Shown piece by piece: positions 1 to 8,310 of a stretch of DNA of 64,000 bases. The notes beneath the pieces were generated by a model, which did no database searches, was not told the DNA's origin, and saw only the letters and a list, made by a program, of their open reading frames with translations. Location of the stretch: positions 310,001 to 374,000 of the forward strand of contig NZ_LPVZ01000020.1 in the NCBI RefSeq assembly GCF_001613795.1. The letters are read 5' to 3'. Numbering within the stretch: the stretch's first letter is position 1; each line of letters starts with the position of its first letter. This DNA is from Thalassospira sp. MCCC 1A01148. Lineage in GTDB: Bacteria > Pseudomonadota > Alphaproteobacteria > Rhodospirillales > Thalassospiraceae. Position numbers and translations under genes: made by a program.

Positions 1-1163
1 ATGCCGCTCTGTCAGAATTTGAAAATGATGGTTTGCGCGCCTTTGATATCGGCATATGGCACAAGGCCCGCAAATCGGCATATGACAACATGGCCCCCTT
101 CCAATGGCCGGCATCGCGTAAACATCAGCCAGCGCACGGCCCAACCCGCCTTTACGGGGACGGCATCTTTACGACCTCAAGTGGGCGGGCAAAGATGCTT
201 GGCCTCAGTCATCGTGGCCCACAATCGAAAACGAGCCGGGATTACCCGTTAATTGCCAATAGTGGTCGCTATCGCGATCAATGGCACACAATGACCCGGA
301 CGGGCACAGCAGCACGACTTAGCGCACATCGCCCGGAACCATTGCTTGAAATTCATCCTGATGATGCCGGGCTGTACAACCTGACTGATGGCGGGATCGC
401 CTGGATCAAAAGTCAAAACGGTACAGCGCTGATGCGTGTTGCAGTCACCGATGCGCAAATGCCCGGACAAGTTTTCATTCCAATGCATTGGAGTGATTCA
501 TTTTCGGCCGCGGGTGGGATTGGTCGACTTCTCCCCCCCAATGTTGACCCCCACTCCGGCCAACCCGAAAGCAAACATATTCCCATTGCCGTCGAGCCCT
601 TCGTCGCCAAATGGCAGGGACTTTTGTTTTCAAGCACACCTCTTGATTTATCCGGCCTGCCATACTGGGTCAGCGCAACCGGTATCGGCAGCATGGTCTA
701 CGAGATCGCCGGAAATACACCAATGATATTCAAATCCCTGCTGCCGATCGCCACCAACAAGGATGACGAACAAATCATTGAATATTCGGACGCGAAAAAG
801 GGTGTTCATCGCGTCGCCCGTCTTGAGCGTGACCGCATTACAGGGGCGCTTTTTGTCGGCCCTGAACGGCCGGCACTTGGTCGCGACTGGGTTTCAAAAC
901 TGTTCGGGGCGGATGCCATTGCACCGATGGAACGCAATGCACTTCTGGCCGGGCGCATGCCCGATGCCGGTGCCATCAATGATCGTTTGATCTGTTCATG
1001 CTTCTCGGTCGGTTTGGCTGCGATCACCACTGCCATTTCAGAACAGAAAGCCGTCACTGCAGCCGATATTGGCCGCGTGCTACAGGCCGGAACAGGCTGT
1101 GGGTCCTGTTTGCCGGAGATAAAGGAGATTCTCGATGACGTATTACCGCGCGCCGCAGAATAA
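1..1163 (+). CDS. nasA: Assimilatory nitrate reductase catalytic subunit, C-terminal part (partial at left edge)
   Basis: The frame is open from base 3 and the start lies left of the window; about 386 C-terminal residues are visible. They cover the molybdopterin dinucleotide-binding domain and, in the last 60 residues, a BFD-like [2Fe-2S] domain with paired cysteines (CSC near the start, GCGSC near the end). This layout is typical of cytoplasmic assimilatory nitrate reductases of the NasA/NarB group, which reduce nitrate to nitrite for nitrogen assimilation. The following siroheme gene overlaps its end by 29 bp, which fits a nitrate/nitrite assimilation operon, since nitrite reductase needs siroheme. 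Without the N-terminus I cannot see the first Fe-S cluster or the molybdenum ligand, but the C-terminal domain makes the family assignment fairly firm. Confidence 0.88.
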   Translation, partial: AALSEFENDGLRAFDIGIWHKARKSAYDNMAPFQWPASRKHQPAHGPTRLYGDGIFTTSSGRAKMLGLSHRGPQSKTSRDYPLIANSGRYRDQWHTMTRTGTAARLSAHRPEPLLEIHPDDAGLYNLTDGGIAWIKSQNGTALMRVAVTDAQMPGQVFIPMHWSDSFSAAGGIGRLLPPNVDPHSGQPESKHIPIAVEPFVAKWQGLLFSSTPLDLSGLPYWVSATGIGSMVYEIAGNTPMIFKSLLPIATNKDDEQIIEYSDAKKGVHRVARLERDRITGALFVGPERPALGRDWVSKLFGADAIAPMERNALLAGRMPDAGAINDRLICSCFSVGLAAITTAISEQKAVTAADIGRVLQAGTGCGSCLPEIKEILDDVLPRAAE

Positions 1164-2115
1164 AGCTCTTGGCTCTCCGGCAATTGCCGATCAGCCGGAC
1201 GAAAAGTTCGCCTATTTCCCGGCATTTGTGAAAGTGCAGGGCAAGAAGGTTGTTGTGCTTGGGGGTGGCGATGTCGCTGCGGGCAAGCTCCGCCTTCTGA
1301 TGCGCAGCCACGCCGACATAACAGTCATCGCCCCCGAACTCTGCGATGACATCGCCCGAATGCATGCGAACGGAAAGATCAGGTGGGAAAGCAGCCCGTT
1401 TGTCGACACCATGATCAACGGAGCCGCCATGGTGTTTGATGCAACGGACAATCCACATTTGACCGCCCGGGTCGAGGCGGCGGCAAAGCGGCGCAACATT
1501 CTGCTAAATGTCGTCGACAAGACAGCGCATTGTGATTTCATCGTGCCTGCCATCCTTGACCGTGCCCCTGTGATGATCACGATCTCCACCGGGGCTTGCG
1601 CCCCGGCACTTGCGCGCATCTTGCGTCAACGGCTTGAAACGGTGTTCCCCGCAACCCTGTCAAACATTGCCAAAATCGCCCGCGATGCCCGCGAAACGGT
1701 CGCAACACATCTGTCCGACGGGCTATCGCGCCAGCGCTTCTGGACCCGGTTCTTTCAGAAGGCCTTGCGCGCCGATAGCGCCGAAAAAATTACCCAAGAC
1801 GACCTCAGCCACGAGCTGCGCAGTTTTGTCCCGCAAGGTAGCAGTGCCACCGTCCCCTCAGGACAATCCTTGCGGCTGGATGTTGACGCAAACAATGCGT
1901 ACGACATTCCCCATGGGATCGCGCGTCATGTCGAAACCGCCGATATCATTTTTCACAATGATGATATCGCCCCCGACATCCTTGCACTGGCACGCCGTGA
2001 TGCAACGCTTGTAGACCTCACGGCAGCTACGTTTGACAGCGAAGAAACGCTTGGGAAACAGATACAATTCTTCACACAACAAGGGATGAACGTCTTGCAG
2101 CTGTGTCGAACTTGA
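1135..2115 (+). CDS. cysG: Siroheme synthase (precorrin-2 dehydrogenase/ferrochelatase) with a truncated methyltransferase remnant
   Basis: The first 210 or so residues match the CysG/Met8 NAD-dependent precorrin-2 dehydrogenase and ferrochelatase module. A nucleotide-binding VVVLGGGDVAAGK loop lies near residue 40, with ATDN and the NVVDKTAHCDFIVPA segment further on. This module makes siroheme for nitrite and sulfite reductases. In full CysG a methyltransferase (SUMT) domain of about 250 residues follows. Here only a short tail remains: residues about 255-326 (ADIIFHNDDIAPDILALARR onward) resemble an early SUMT segment, but the GxGPGD SAM loop before it and everything after are missing. I infer that uroporphyrinogen methylation is done by another protein. 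The gene overlaps the nitrate reductase end by 29 bp and a terminator follows closely. Confidence 0.85.
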   Translation: MTYYRAPQNKALGSPAIADQPDEKFAYFPAFVKVQGKKVVVLGGGDVAAGKLRLLMRSHADITVIAPELCDDIARMHANGKIRWESSPFVDTMINGAAMVFDATDNPHLTARVEAAAKRRNILLNVVDKTAHCDFIVPAILDRAPVMITISTGACAPALARILRQRLETVFPATLSNIAKIARDARETVATHLSDGLSRQRFWTRFFQKALRADSAEKITQDDLSHELRSFVPQGSSATVPSGQSLRLDVDANNAYDIPHGIARHVETADIIFHNDDIAPDILALARRDATLVDLTAATFDSEETLGKQIQFFTQQGMNVLQLCRT

Positions 2116-2151
2116 TTGATGCGTCTTGTGCCTTTGACTGAAAACAGTTCA

Positions 2152-2185
2152 GGTTGGAAGCCGATCTAGGCTTCCAACCCTTTTT
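2152..2185 (+). terminator. Rho-independent terminator after the nas/siroheme operon
   Basis: An 11-bp perfect inverted repeat (GGTTGGAAGCC, loop GATCTA, GGCTTCCAACC) is followed by CTTTTT. It lies 36 bp after the siroheme gene stop and 6 bp before the stop of the convergent gene. The T-run is on the plus-strand side, so it mainly ends the plus transcript. Confidence 0.85.
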
Positions 2186-2190
2186 GCTTA

Positions 2191-5100
2191 TCAGTCATAG
2201 GCCGTCATTGAGCCATCCGGGCGGGCAACCCAGATTTCTCCAGCAGCACTTACTGACACAGTCTGCGCTTTGGTTTCATCAATGACCTTCCAGCTCTTCG
2301 CATTTTCATCCCACTGGTAAAGTGTGTTTCCGTTGGGACCGCCCAGATGCCAGACCGACCCGTCCCGGCCAACAGCAACATCACGTGCCTGCCCCGGAAT
2401 CTGGTTCCATTGATTGTTTTCCAATCGATAGATTTCGCCTTGCCTGCCTACAGACCAGACTTTGCCATCGGCACCCGCCGCAATTTTCGCGACATTGCCC
2501 GGAACCCTGATCCAGCCACTATCCCCCATACGATAGACGCTGCCATTACCACCAATATGCCACTGGGTTCCGACATCATCGACGGCGATGTCTGATGCCC
2601 AACCCGAAATCGGCGTTTTCTTGCCCAGGGAATCAATATTCCACATTTTGCCGTCCGTGGTCAGAATGAAGGCATTGTTCTTAAGTCGTCCGGCTTCGAC
2701 CCGCGCAACCCCGGAAGCAAGAACCTGCTTCCAGCCCAGTTGCCCCCGGGGCTGGATATACAGCGAACCACTGCCACCGATATGCCAGACATCACCACTC
2801 TTACCGATACTGACCTGACTTGCCCGGCCAGCAACATTGCGCCATTTCTTCGGACCAGACATTACAGCATAGGTAACCGTCGGCTCGTCGACCTCGATCT
2901 GTGTGATGGTAATTCCGTTATCCTGAACAACGGTTTTTGTCGAATCCACCAAATTGCCGGGATCGGCCATCGCTGGACGCGGCGTGGATTTGTGGCGATA
3001 TAGGACAATCGCATTATCCGGACGCAATGCCCACAGCGCACCCGAAGGTCCGGCGTCAATCTGGCTGATCGTGCCACCGCGTCCTTCTTTCCAACTGCCA
3101 TTGTACGACAGTCGGAAAACTTCATTTTCAAGACTAGTAATCCACACCGCACCATACGGGCTGACGCTGACATCCTTTGCTTTTCGGCCGAAGTCCTTCC
3201 ATTGGCCATTCAGCAAATAATGCAGTTTGTCATTGGTATCGATGACCCACAGCATGCCCCCCTGCCCTGCAGATATCTTTTTGGCTTTCGGGCCATTGAT
3301 ACGTTGCCAGTTGAAATCATCGGGGTCGGCAACATAAAGGCTATTGCTGCCACCAATGTGCCATTTGCGTCCGTCCGGCCCAACGGATACCGCATGGCCA
3401 ATTCCGGACACATTACGCCAGGAACGACCATCATACATCTTCATGGCCCCACCCTCTGCCAGCGCGAATGCCGCTTTTCGACCTGGCATTGCCGCTATAT
3501 CGACGAAATTGTCACCGGCGGCAATTTCAGACCATTTGTGATCATTTGCCGGATCAGCCCAATAAGCCTTGCCGCCGCCAATGTGCCAGACGTCACCGGA
3601 AGGACCTGCTGAAATGGCCGTCGCACTACCATCAAAATTATGCCAGCGACCTTCGTCATACACGAAATAAAGCGGATCCGAGCTGAAGCGGGACTCCTCA
3701 TAGTGCGCCATCGCCGCTGCTTCGATCTGTTTCAGGTCGCTTGCAGAAGGCCGCACTTCGTTACTTGTTGCCAAGGCCCAGTATGAATAGACCTTTGCCG
3801 CCTGATCCTTGTTTTGCAGCCAAACTTTCAGGCTGGGCTTGTAGGATTTCGCATGTTCAAGCGCCCGCATCAGAGCCGGACGCGCATCTGCTTTGGCGAG
3901 GTTCTTGTTAAGCTCGGCCTCAAAAATGGCAACCGCCAGTTCGATCACGATCTGCGGTCCGCTTATGGAAAGCATCTTTGTGACCAGTTTCTTTGATGCC
4001 TTAAAGGCCGTTTTTACCGCGGCACGCGCTGCGTCATCGGCCACGTCACCGATTTCCCGGCCTACTTTTGATGCAACCTTTCCGATATCATCGCTCGACC
4101 CCAGTATGTCATCGACGTTATCACCAAGTTCTTGCGAGACGAGCTTCATCTTGTCGTCGATATCGTAAATCTCATCAACGAGATCATCAGCAAGGTCAAT
4201 TCTGGTCCTGTTTGGATAGGCTTTCCGAATAATCGCATCTGCGACCGTTTCATCCTTAAGCGGGATAAGAGCGGTAGAGAACATACCCAGCGTCGGAACA
4301 GCTGCCACTGTATTCACCATCGCCGCACGGTTCGTGATCTGCTTAAAGTTTGGTGGCACGGGTAGATGATCGCTGATCAGAAACTGCAGGTTCGAACGTC
4401 CCGCCTTTGAATCGGCGGTCTGCTTTTCTTTCAGCTTCAAGGTCTGTGCAGCATGCCACACGTCGTATGCTTTGACGGCCTCTGTCGCCAAATAGACACG
4501 ATACCCGTTGGCGAACTGTTCGATTTCACGGATCAGGCGCCCCTCCGGGCTACTCGAAGAGACTGAACCGCTCATCACTGCATTGACCAGGTGATTAAGC
4601 ACCGCATACCGCAGAGCAAGGCTTTCTTCGGGATAGTGTGCAATTTCCTGCCAAAGAGCTTCAATCGCACGGGTCCGGTCCACACCTTCGGCACGCCCCA
4701 TATTGACTGCAATCCGCTCAAGCTCCGCACGTTCCGCGATCACTTTCAGAATGACACCCGTCGCGCCATCCATCTGCATGAAGCCCTTGCTAGGATAAGG
4801 TTCCATTTCCCATTCGATACTCGGTGCAAGGCAGCCACGCGGGGAATCAACTGATTCCTCAGAGCGGGTGTAACCTGCCGGGCAGCTGTAGCAGCTGCCG
4901 AAATTCTTCGGGTCCCAGAACGCGTTGTTGCCATATTGCTTGCAACCTGCTTCGCCTTTTTTCTCTGCCGAAGCGGTCTCAAACACGGGACGCCCGCATG
5001 CCTGAGCACTTTTTACCGAATTGATGGTGCGAACATACCCATCCGGGCAGGACCAGCAACTTCCACCGTCGATCAGGTCAAAGACGGCATTATCATCACC

Positions 5101-5664
5101 ACATTCAGGTCCCTTGAATTCGGCGTTGCGCCAACTGAACTGCAAAAGCCCCGCAACCCGTTCACACGCCTTGTCGGAATTGATCGGATCGAACAAGGTG
5201 CGGTTATAGCCCGTTGGGCAACGCCAGCAGGTACCGCCATTATACATGTCAAAGAAGCTGCCCGGCGGGCACTGCGATACGCCTTCAAGCAGCTTTGCCG
5301 GGACAGCATCATTGAACACATCTTTGCTCGTAATCTTGTGACACGCAGAATTCGTCGTTACCGCATCACCAGACCGACTATAACCTGTTGGGCAGGACCA
5401 GCACGCTTCAAGATCATAGAACTGACCATCCGGACATGTCGTGGCAGGTTTGCCTTCATATTTTGCCGGTCGCCCCTGGCAGCTTTGTTGCAGTTGGCCA
5501 CGTTCATCCAGACCACCGCAAAGCGCCTCGGCCCGGGCTGGCTCGTTGACGATCATCATCCCCGCCAGACCAATCAGCACACCGACAAAAGCAAACATCA
5601 GATGTCGAAGCGTTTGATCATCCAAGTTTATTTCCCGGACCCGGGATTGGGTTTCGTCTGTCAT
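2191..5664 (-). CDS. Large exported protein: four Cys-rich repeats, a helical middle and a C-terminal tectonin-like beta-propeller
   Basis: 1157 residues. A membrane segment at about 20-42 is followed by an ARAEA site, so the protein is exported or anchored. Residues about 48-285 hold four repeats of the form C...F(x)nCWxCPxGYxR...AC. Residues about 300-670 are mostly helical and charged, with one hydrophobic helix near 570. From about 680 to the end there are ten or more blades with recurrent DVAVGxDGxVWHxGG and WxxIPG motifs, the signature of tectonin repeats. Tectonin propellers in other organisms bind glycans or lipopolysaccharide; that role here is inferred. It is the last gene of a three-gene minus-strand operon, 10 bp after its neighbour. 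The start is supported by AGGAG 7 bp upstream, overlapping the previous stop. I know no named family with this whole architecture. Confidence 0.8.
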   Translation of the reverse strand: MTDETQSRVREINLDDQTLRHLMFAFVGVLIGLAGMMIVNEPARAEALCGGLDERGQLQQSCQGRPAKYEGKPATTCPDGQFYDLEACWSCPTGYSRSGDAVTTNSACHKITSKDVFNDAVPAKLLEGVSQCPPGSFFDMYNGGTCWRCPTGYNRTLFDPINSDKACERVAGLLQFSWRNAEFKGPECGDDNAVFDLIDGGSCWSCPDGYVRTINSVKSAQACGRPVFETASAEKKGEAGCKQYGNNAFWDPKNFGSCYSCPAGYTRSEESVDSPRGCLAPSIEWEMEPYPSKGFMQMDGATGVILKVIAERAELERIAVNMGRAEGVDRTRAIEALWQEIAHYPEESLALRYAVLNHLVNAVMSGSVSSSSPEGRLIREIEQFANGYRVYLATEAVKAYDVWHAAQTLKLKEKQTADSKAGRSNLQFLISDHLPVPPNFKQITNRAAMVNTVAAVPTLGMFSTALIPLKDETVADAIIRKAYPNRTRIDLADDLVDEIYDIDDKMKLVSQELGDNVDDILGSSDDIGKVASKVGREIGDVADDAARAAVKTAFKASKKLVTKMLSISGPQIVIELAVAIFEAELNKNLAKADARPALMRALEHAKSYKPSLKVWLQNKDQAAKVYSYWALATSNEVRPSASDLKQIEAAAMAHYEESRFSSDPLYFVYDEGRWHNFDGSATAISAGPSGDVWHIGGGKAYWADPANDHKWSEIAAGDNFVDIAAMPGRKAAFALAEGGAMKMYDGRSWRNVSGIGHAVSVGPDGRKWHIGGSNSLYVADPDDFNWQRINGPKAKKISAGQGGMLWVIDTNDKLHYLLNGQWKDFGRKAKDVSVSPYGAVWITSLENEVFRLSYNGSWKEGRGGTISQIDAGPSGALWALRPDNAIVLYRHKSTPRPAMADPGNLVDSTKTVVQDNGITITQIEVDEPTVTYAVMSGPKKWRNVAGRASQVSIGKSGDVWHIGGSGSLYIQPRGQLGWKQVLASGVARVEAGRLKNNAFILTTDGKMWNIDSLGKKTPISGWASDIAVDDVGTQWHIGGNGSVYRMGDSGWIRVPGNVAKIAAGADGKVWSVGRQGEIYRLENNQWNQIPGQARDVAVGRDGSVWHLGGPNGNTLYQWDENAKSWKVIDETKAQTVSVSAAGEIWVARPDGSMTAYD

Positions 5665-5674
5665 GTCCTTGCTC

Positions 5675-8281
5675 CTAGTCGCGTGCCCGCTTGATGGTCG
5701 GTGTGTTGTTCACACTCAGCCACAGACGTCCATCTTCCTCGACGTCAAAATTTTCAGCTGTGGAATTTTTGATGAGATCAAAGCTCTTGTTCGTCGCATT
5801 CCAGCGATACACGCCATTATCGGAGGTCAGGATAAAGACCTCGCCGTTGCGTGACACCCGGACTGCTTCGGCCTTTTGCCCTTGACTGGGCCGCTTTTCA
5901 AATGACGTGCCTGTCCATTGCCGGACATAAAGACTGCGATCAATAATCCAGACGTCGTTACCGGCACCCACCGAAACGTCGTACAAGGAATTGAAGTCGT
6001 CAAAGCGCGTAAAACTGTTGCTGCCCGGACCTTTGGAATACAGCCAGTAATCGCCGCCGGTATAGAATATCGCGTAAACTGTATCGTCTGGTGCAACTGC
6101 GACACCTGCGGGTGTCAGGCCGCTAACCTTGAATTCTTGCTGGCTTTTGTTGCGTTCACGGAAAAGCCCTACAGACGGGGACAAGGTCGAAGCCCAGATA
6201 TCCCCGTTACTTGCGACATCGTAATCCTGAATATTGGCATTCTGGTCGCCAAATGCGGTGGACTCTGCCACGAACTTTCTGCGCCGTTCGTCATAAACAA
6301 ACATGGAGCCTGATTGGCTTGGGCTGTTGGTATAGGAATAGCCATAGACAACGCCGTCATTGCCGGTAGCAATCTCGATATCAGCCCCGGAAGGTGCCGC
6401 ATCTGTTTCGACGGTTTCAAAGCTAATATTTTTGGTAAAGGTGAAGCCTTCTACGATGTTCGACGTGACGGAGGCCGTATCACCCCTGCCCTCCATGTCT
6501 TCGGACGTTCGCGCCGCAATGCGCAGGTCGCCACTTTCATCGCGTTCAAAGAACTGACTTGCCAGAATCGTCCCATCCGAAGCGACTATCCACGGGTATC
6601 CTTGCGGCCCGGCCGCAACTCTTTTGGGTGTTTTGCGCGCAAGTCGGACGGTTTCAAAATCACCGATATCATCGTTATACCGGCGCAAAACATTGTCGGG
6701 TGTCACGATCCAAAGGGTACCGTCAATGCCAGTGGCAAGGCTTGTTGCCTTCTGACGAACGGTTTTGCATCCCGTATCACCGCAATATTGCAAAAAACCG
6801 TTTTCGAGAATGGTCCACGGACTTCCATCAGGCATCAGGGCAATCGAAACGCCTTGTCCATCTATTGGTGTAAAGCCCGTGCCATTGCGATCAGTGCGGT
6901 AAAGTCGCCCTTGGGCATTTACCGTCACAACATCGCCATTTGCGGCAATGGCGATGTCTGCTGCAGTTTGACCAACAACCTGTTGCCAATCATTCCCGGT
7001 GTGGCGAAACACACGGCCAAGCGCAGAAACGCCCCACGGATTTCCATCCGGATCAACCGCAATACGAACCACACTGCCGGGAAAACCGTTAAACCGCCCT
7101 TGGCTGTTCGACCAACGCAGGATATCGCCACCTCGAATGGCAAAAACACTGCCATCCCGGCCAATCGCCAAACGGTCGGCACTGTCACGCGTATCGGTAA
7201 AAGTCAGGTTGCCGTCATAGGTCCGGCTTGCCGGATCTTCGGCAAGATTGTCCGCGACAGGTCGTTCAGTTTTATCGCCACTCCCCTCACGAGTATCGTC
7301 ATTTGATACCGTTTGCGTTTCTGACGGCGGCGGTGAAATTGGTTCTGCACGTGACGGGTCCGCACGCGCGACCGGTGCTTTGGGCGGACTTGCGGATGGA
7401 TAGGCAGACGAAATTTCATCTGCCGTTATCTCGTCAGCCTTTATGTCATCCGGGCGCGCTTCCGGCGCGCTAAGGCCCTCTGCACCAGTTTCCTGATCTT
7501 GCGGATCAATACCGGATGACAAGGCAATCCGCACCTTGGCCAGAATGCTATTGTCTCGTAACACGACCCAAGGTGCCCCGGAACGTGTCACCGCAATGTC
7601 GGTTGCCGTATCCACCCCCTGAAGAACGAACCAACGCTGGTCGCGCATCCGCCACAGCATCACCCGACCATCCGGGTGGACCATTGCCACACGTTGATTT
7701 AAACCCGCAGCAATATCGCGTGCCAGACCGGGAAGCGTGTGCCATCCCGCATCATCGCGCATGCGAATTTCATTTGTCGGGGTAACCGCCCATAGCCTTC
7801 CATCCGGATCGACTGCCAGCCGCTTTGCAATACCGGTTATGGTTTCCCAGCTATGTCGTAGCTCCAACCACCGCTGAACAGAGCCATCTGTCTTGGCGAT
7901 ATAGATTTCGCCACGTGCGTTGCCTGCTACATCAACGACGTCACTGCCTTTGCGCTCCCACCACAGACCATTATAGCGATAGACATCCCCATCACCGTCA
8001 ATGACCCAGGGACGGCGTTCAGCGGCCCCCGTGATCCGAACAAAGGAGCCCGACATGGTGCGCCAGCGTTCTTCCCGTGGATCCCAGCGAAGCGGGGTTC
8101 CGTCCACCGAGATGGCATAGGCCTCGCCAATTTCTGTTACCGAAATATCCTGCGCCTGACCCGGCAAGGTGAACCACACCCCGTCATCAAGCACCTGGGC
8201 TGCATGGCTTATCCCGGCCATGGCCTGCAATGCGCCTGCAAACAAGATCACCAAAACAATGCAGTATGAAAGTCTTGTCAT
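5675..8281 (-). CDS. Secreted multi-propeller protein with tectonin-like repeats
   Basis: 868 residues from the ATG at 8281, which has AAAGG 7 bp upstream. A Sec signal peptide of about 28 residues ends near GISHAA. Three blocks follow. Residues about 30-260 form a set of tectonin-like blades (RLAVDPDGRLWAV, DIAVTRSGAPWVV). Residues about 260-365 are a low-complexity Pro/Asp/Glu/Ser linker with short repeats such as KADEITADEI. Residues about 366-868 hold further blades (IAVDPDGNPWGV, LATGIDGTLWIV). It contains few cysteines, unlike the next gene. It sits 23-30 bp after the secretin gene and 10 bp before the Cys-rich propeller gene, so all three are probably co-transcribed. I infer that it is a periplasmic or surface partner or substrate of the secretin; the ligand is unknown. 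Confidence 0.8.
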   Translation of the reverse strand: MTRLSYCIVLVILFAGALQAMAGISHAAQVLDDGVWFTLPGQAQDISVTEIGEAYAISVDGTPLRWDPREERWRTMSGSFVRITGAAERRPWVIDGDGDVYRYNGLWWERKGSDVVDVAGNARGEIYIAKTDGSVQRWLELRHSWETITGIAKRLAVDPDGRLWAVTPTNEIRMRDDAGWHTLPGLARDIAAGLNQRVAMVHPDGRVMLWRMRDQRWFVLQGVDTATDIAVTRSGAPWVVLRDNSILAKVRIALSSGIDPQDQETGAEGLSAPEARPDDIKADEITADEISSAYPSASPPKAPVARADPSRAEPISPPPSETQTVSNDDTREGSGDKTERPVADNLAEDPASRTYDGNLTFTDTRDSADRLAIGRDGSVFAIRGGDILRWSNSQGRFNGFPGSVVRIAVDPDGNPWGVSALGRVFRHTGNDWQQVVGQTAADIAIAANGDVVTVNAQGRLYRTDRNGTGFTPIDGQGVSIALMPDGSPWTILENGFLQYCGDTGCKTVRQKATSLATGIDGTLWIVTPDNVLRRYNDDIGDFETVRLARKTPKRVAAGPQGYPWIVASDGTILASQFFERDESGDLRIAARTSEDMEGRGDTASVTSNIVEGFTFTKNISFETVETDAAPSGADIEIATGNDGVVYGYSYTNSPSQSGSMFVYDERRRKFVAESTAFGDQNANIQDYDVASNGDIWASTLSPSVGLFRERNKSQQEFKVSGLTPAGVAVAPDDTVYAIFYTGGDYWLYSKGPGSNSFTRFDDFNSLYDVSVGAGNDVWIIDRSLYVRQWTGTSFEKRPSQGQKAEAVRVSRNGEVFILTSDNGVYRWNATNKSFDLIKNSTAENFDVEEDGRLWLSVNNTPTIKRARD

Positions 8282-8310
8282 AATCAAGCCTTTCTGTTGA
8301 CGGATCCGGT

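Noticed and set aside
2200-5000. DNA-level tandem repeat or CRISPR-like array in the propeller genes
   Set aside because: The periodicity is at protein level (beta-propeller blades) with poor DNA identity and no constant repeat-spacer structure.
6314-7306. 330-codon plus-strand open frame
   Set aside because: Antisense to the tectonin-like gene at 5675-8281; its sequence has no recognisable features and mirrors the repeats of the real protein.
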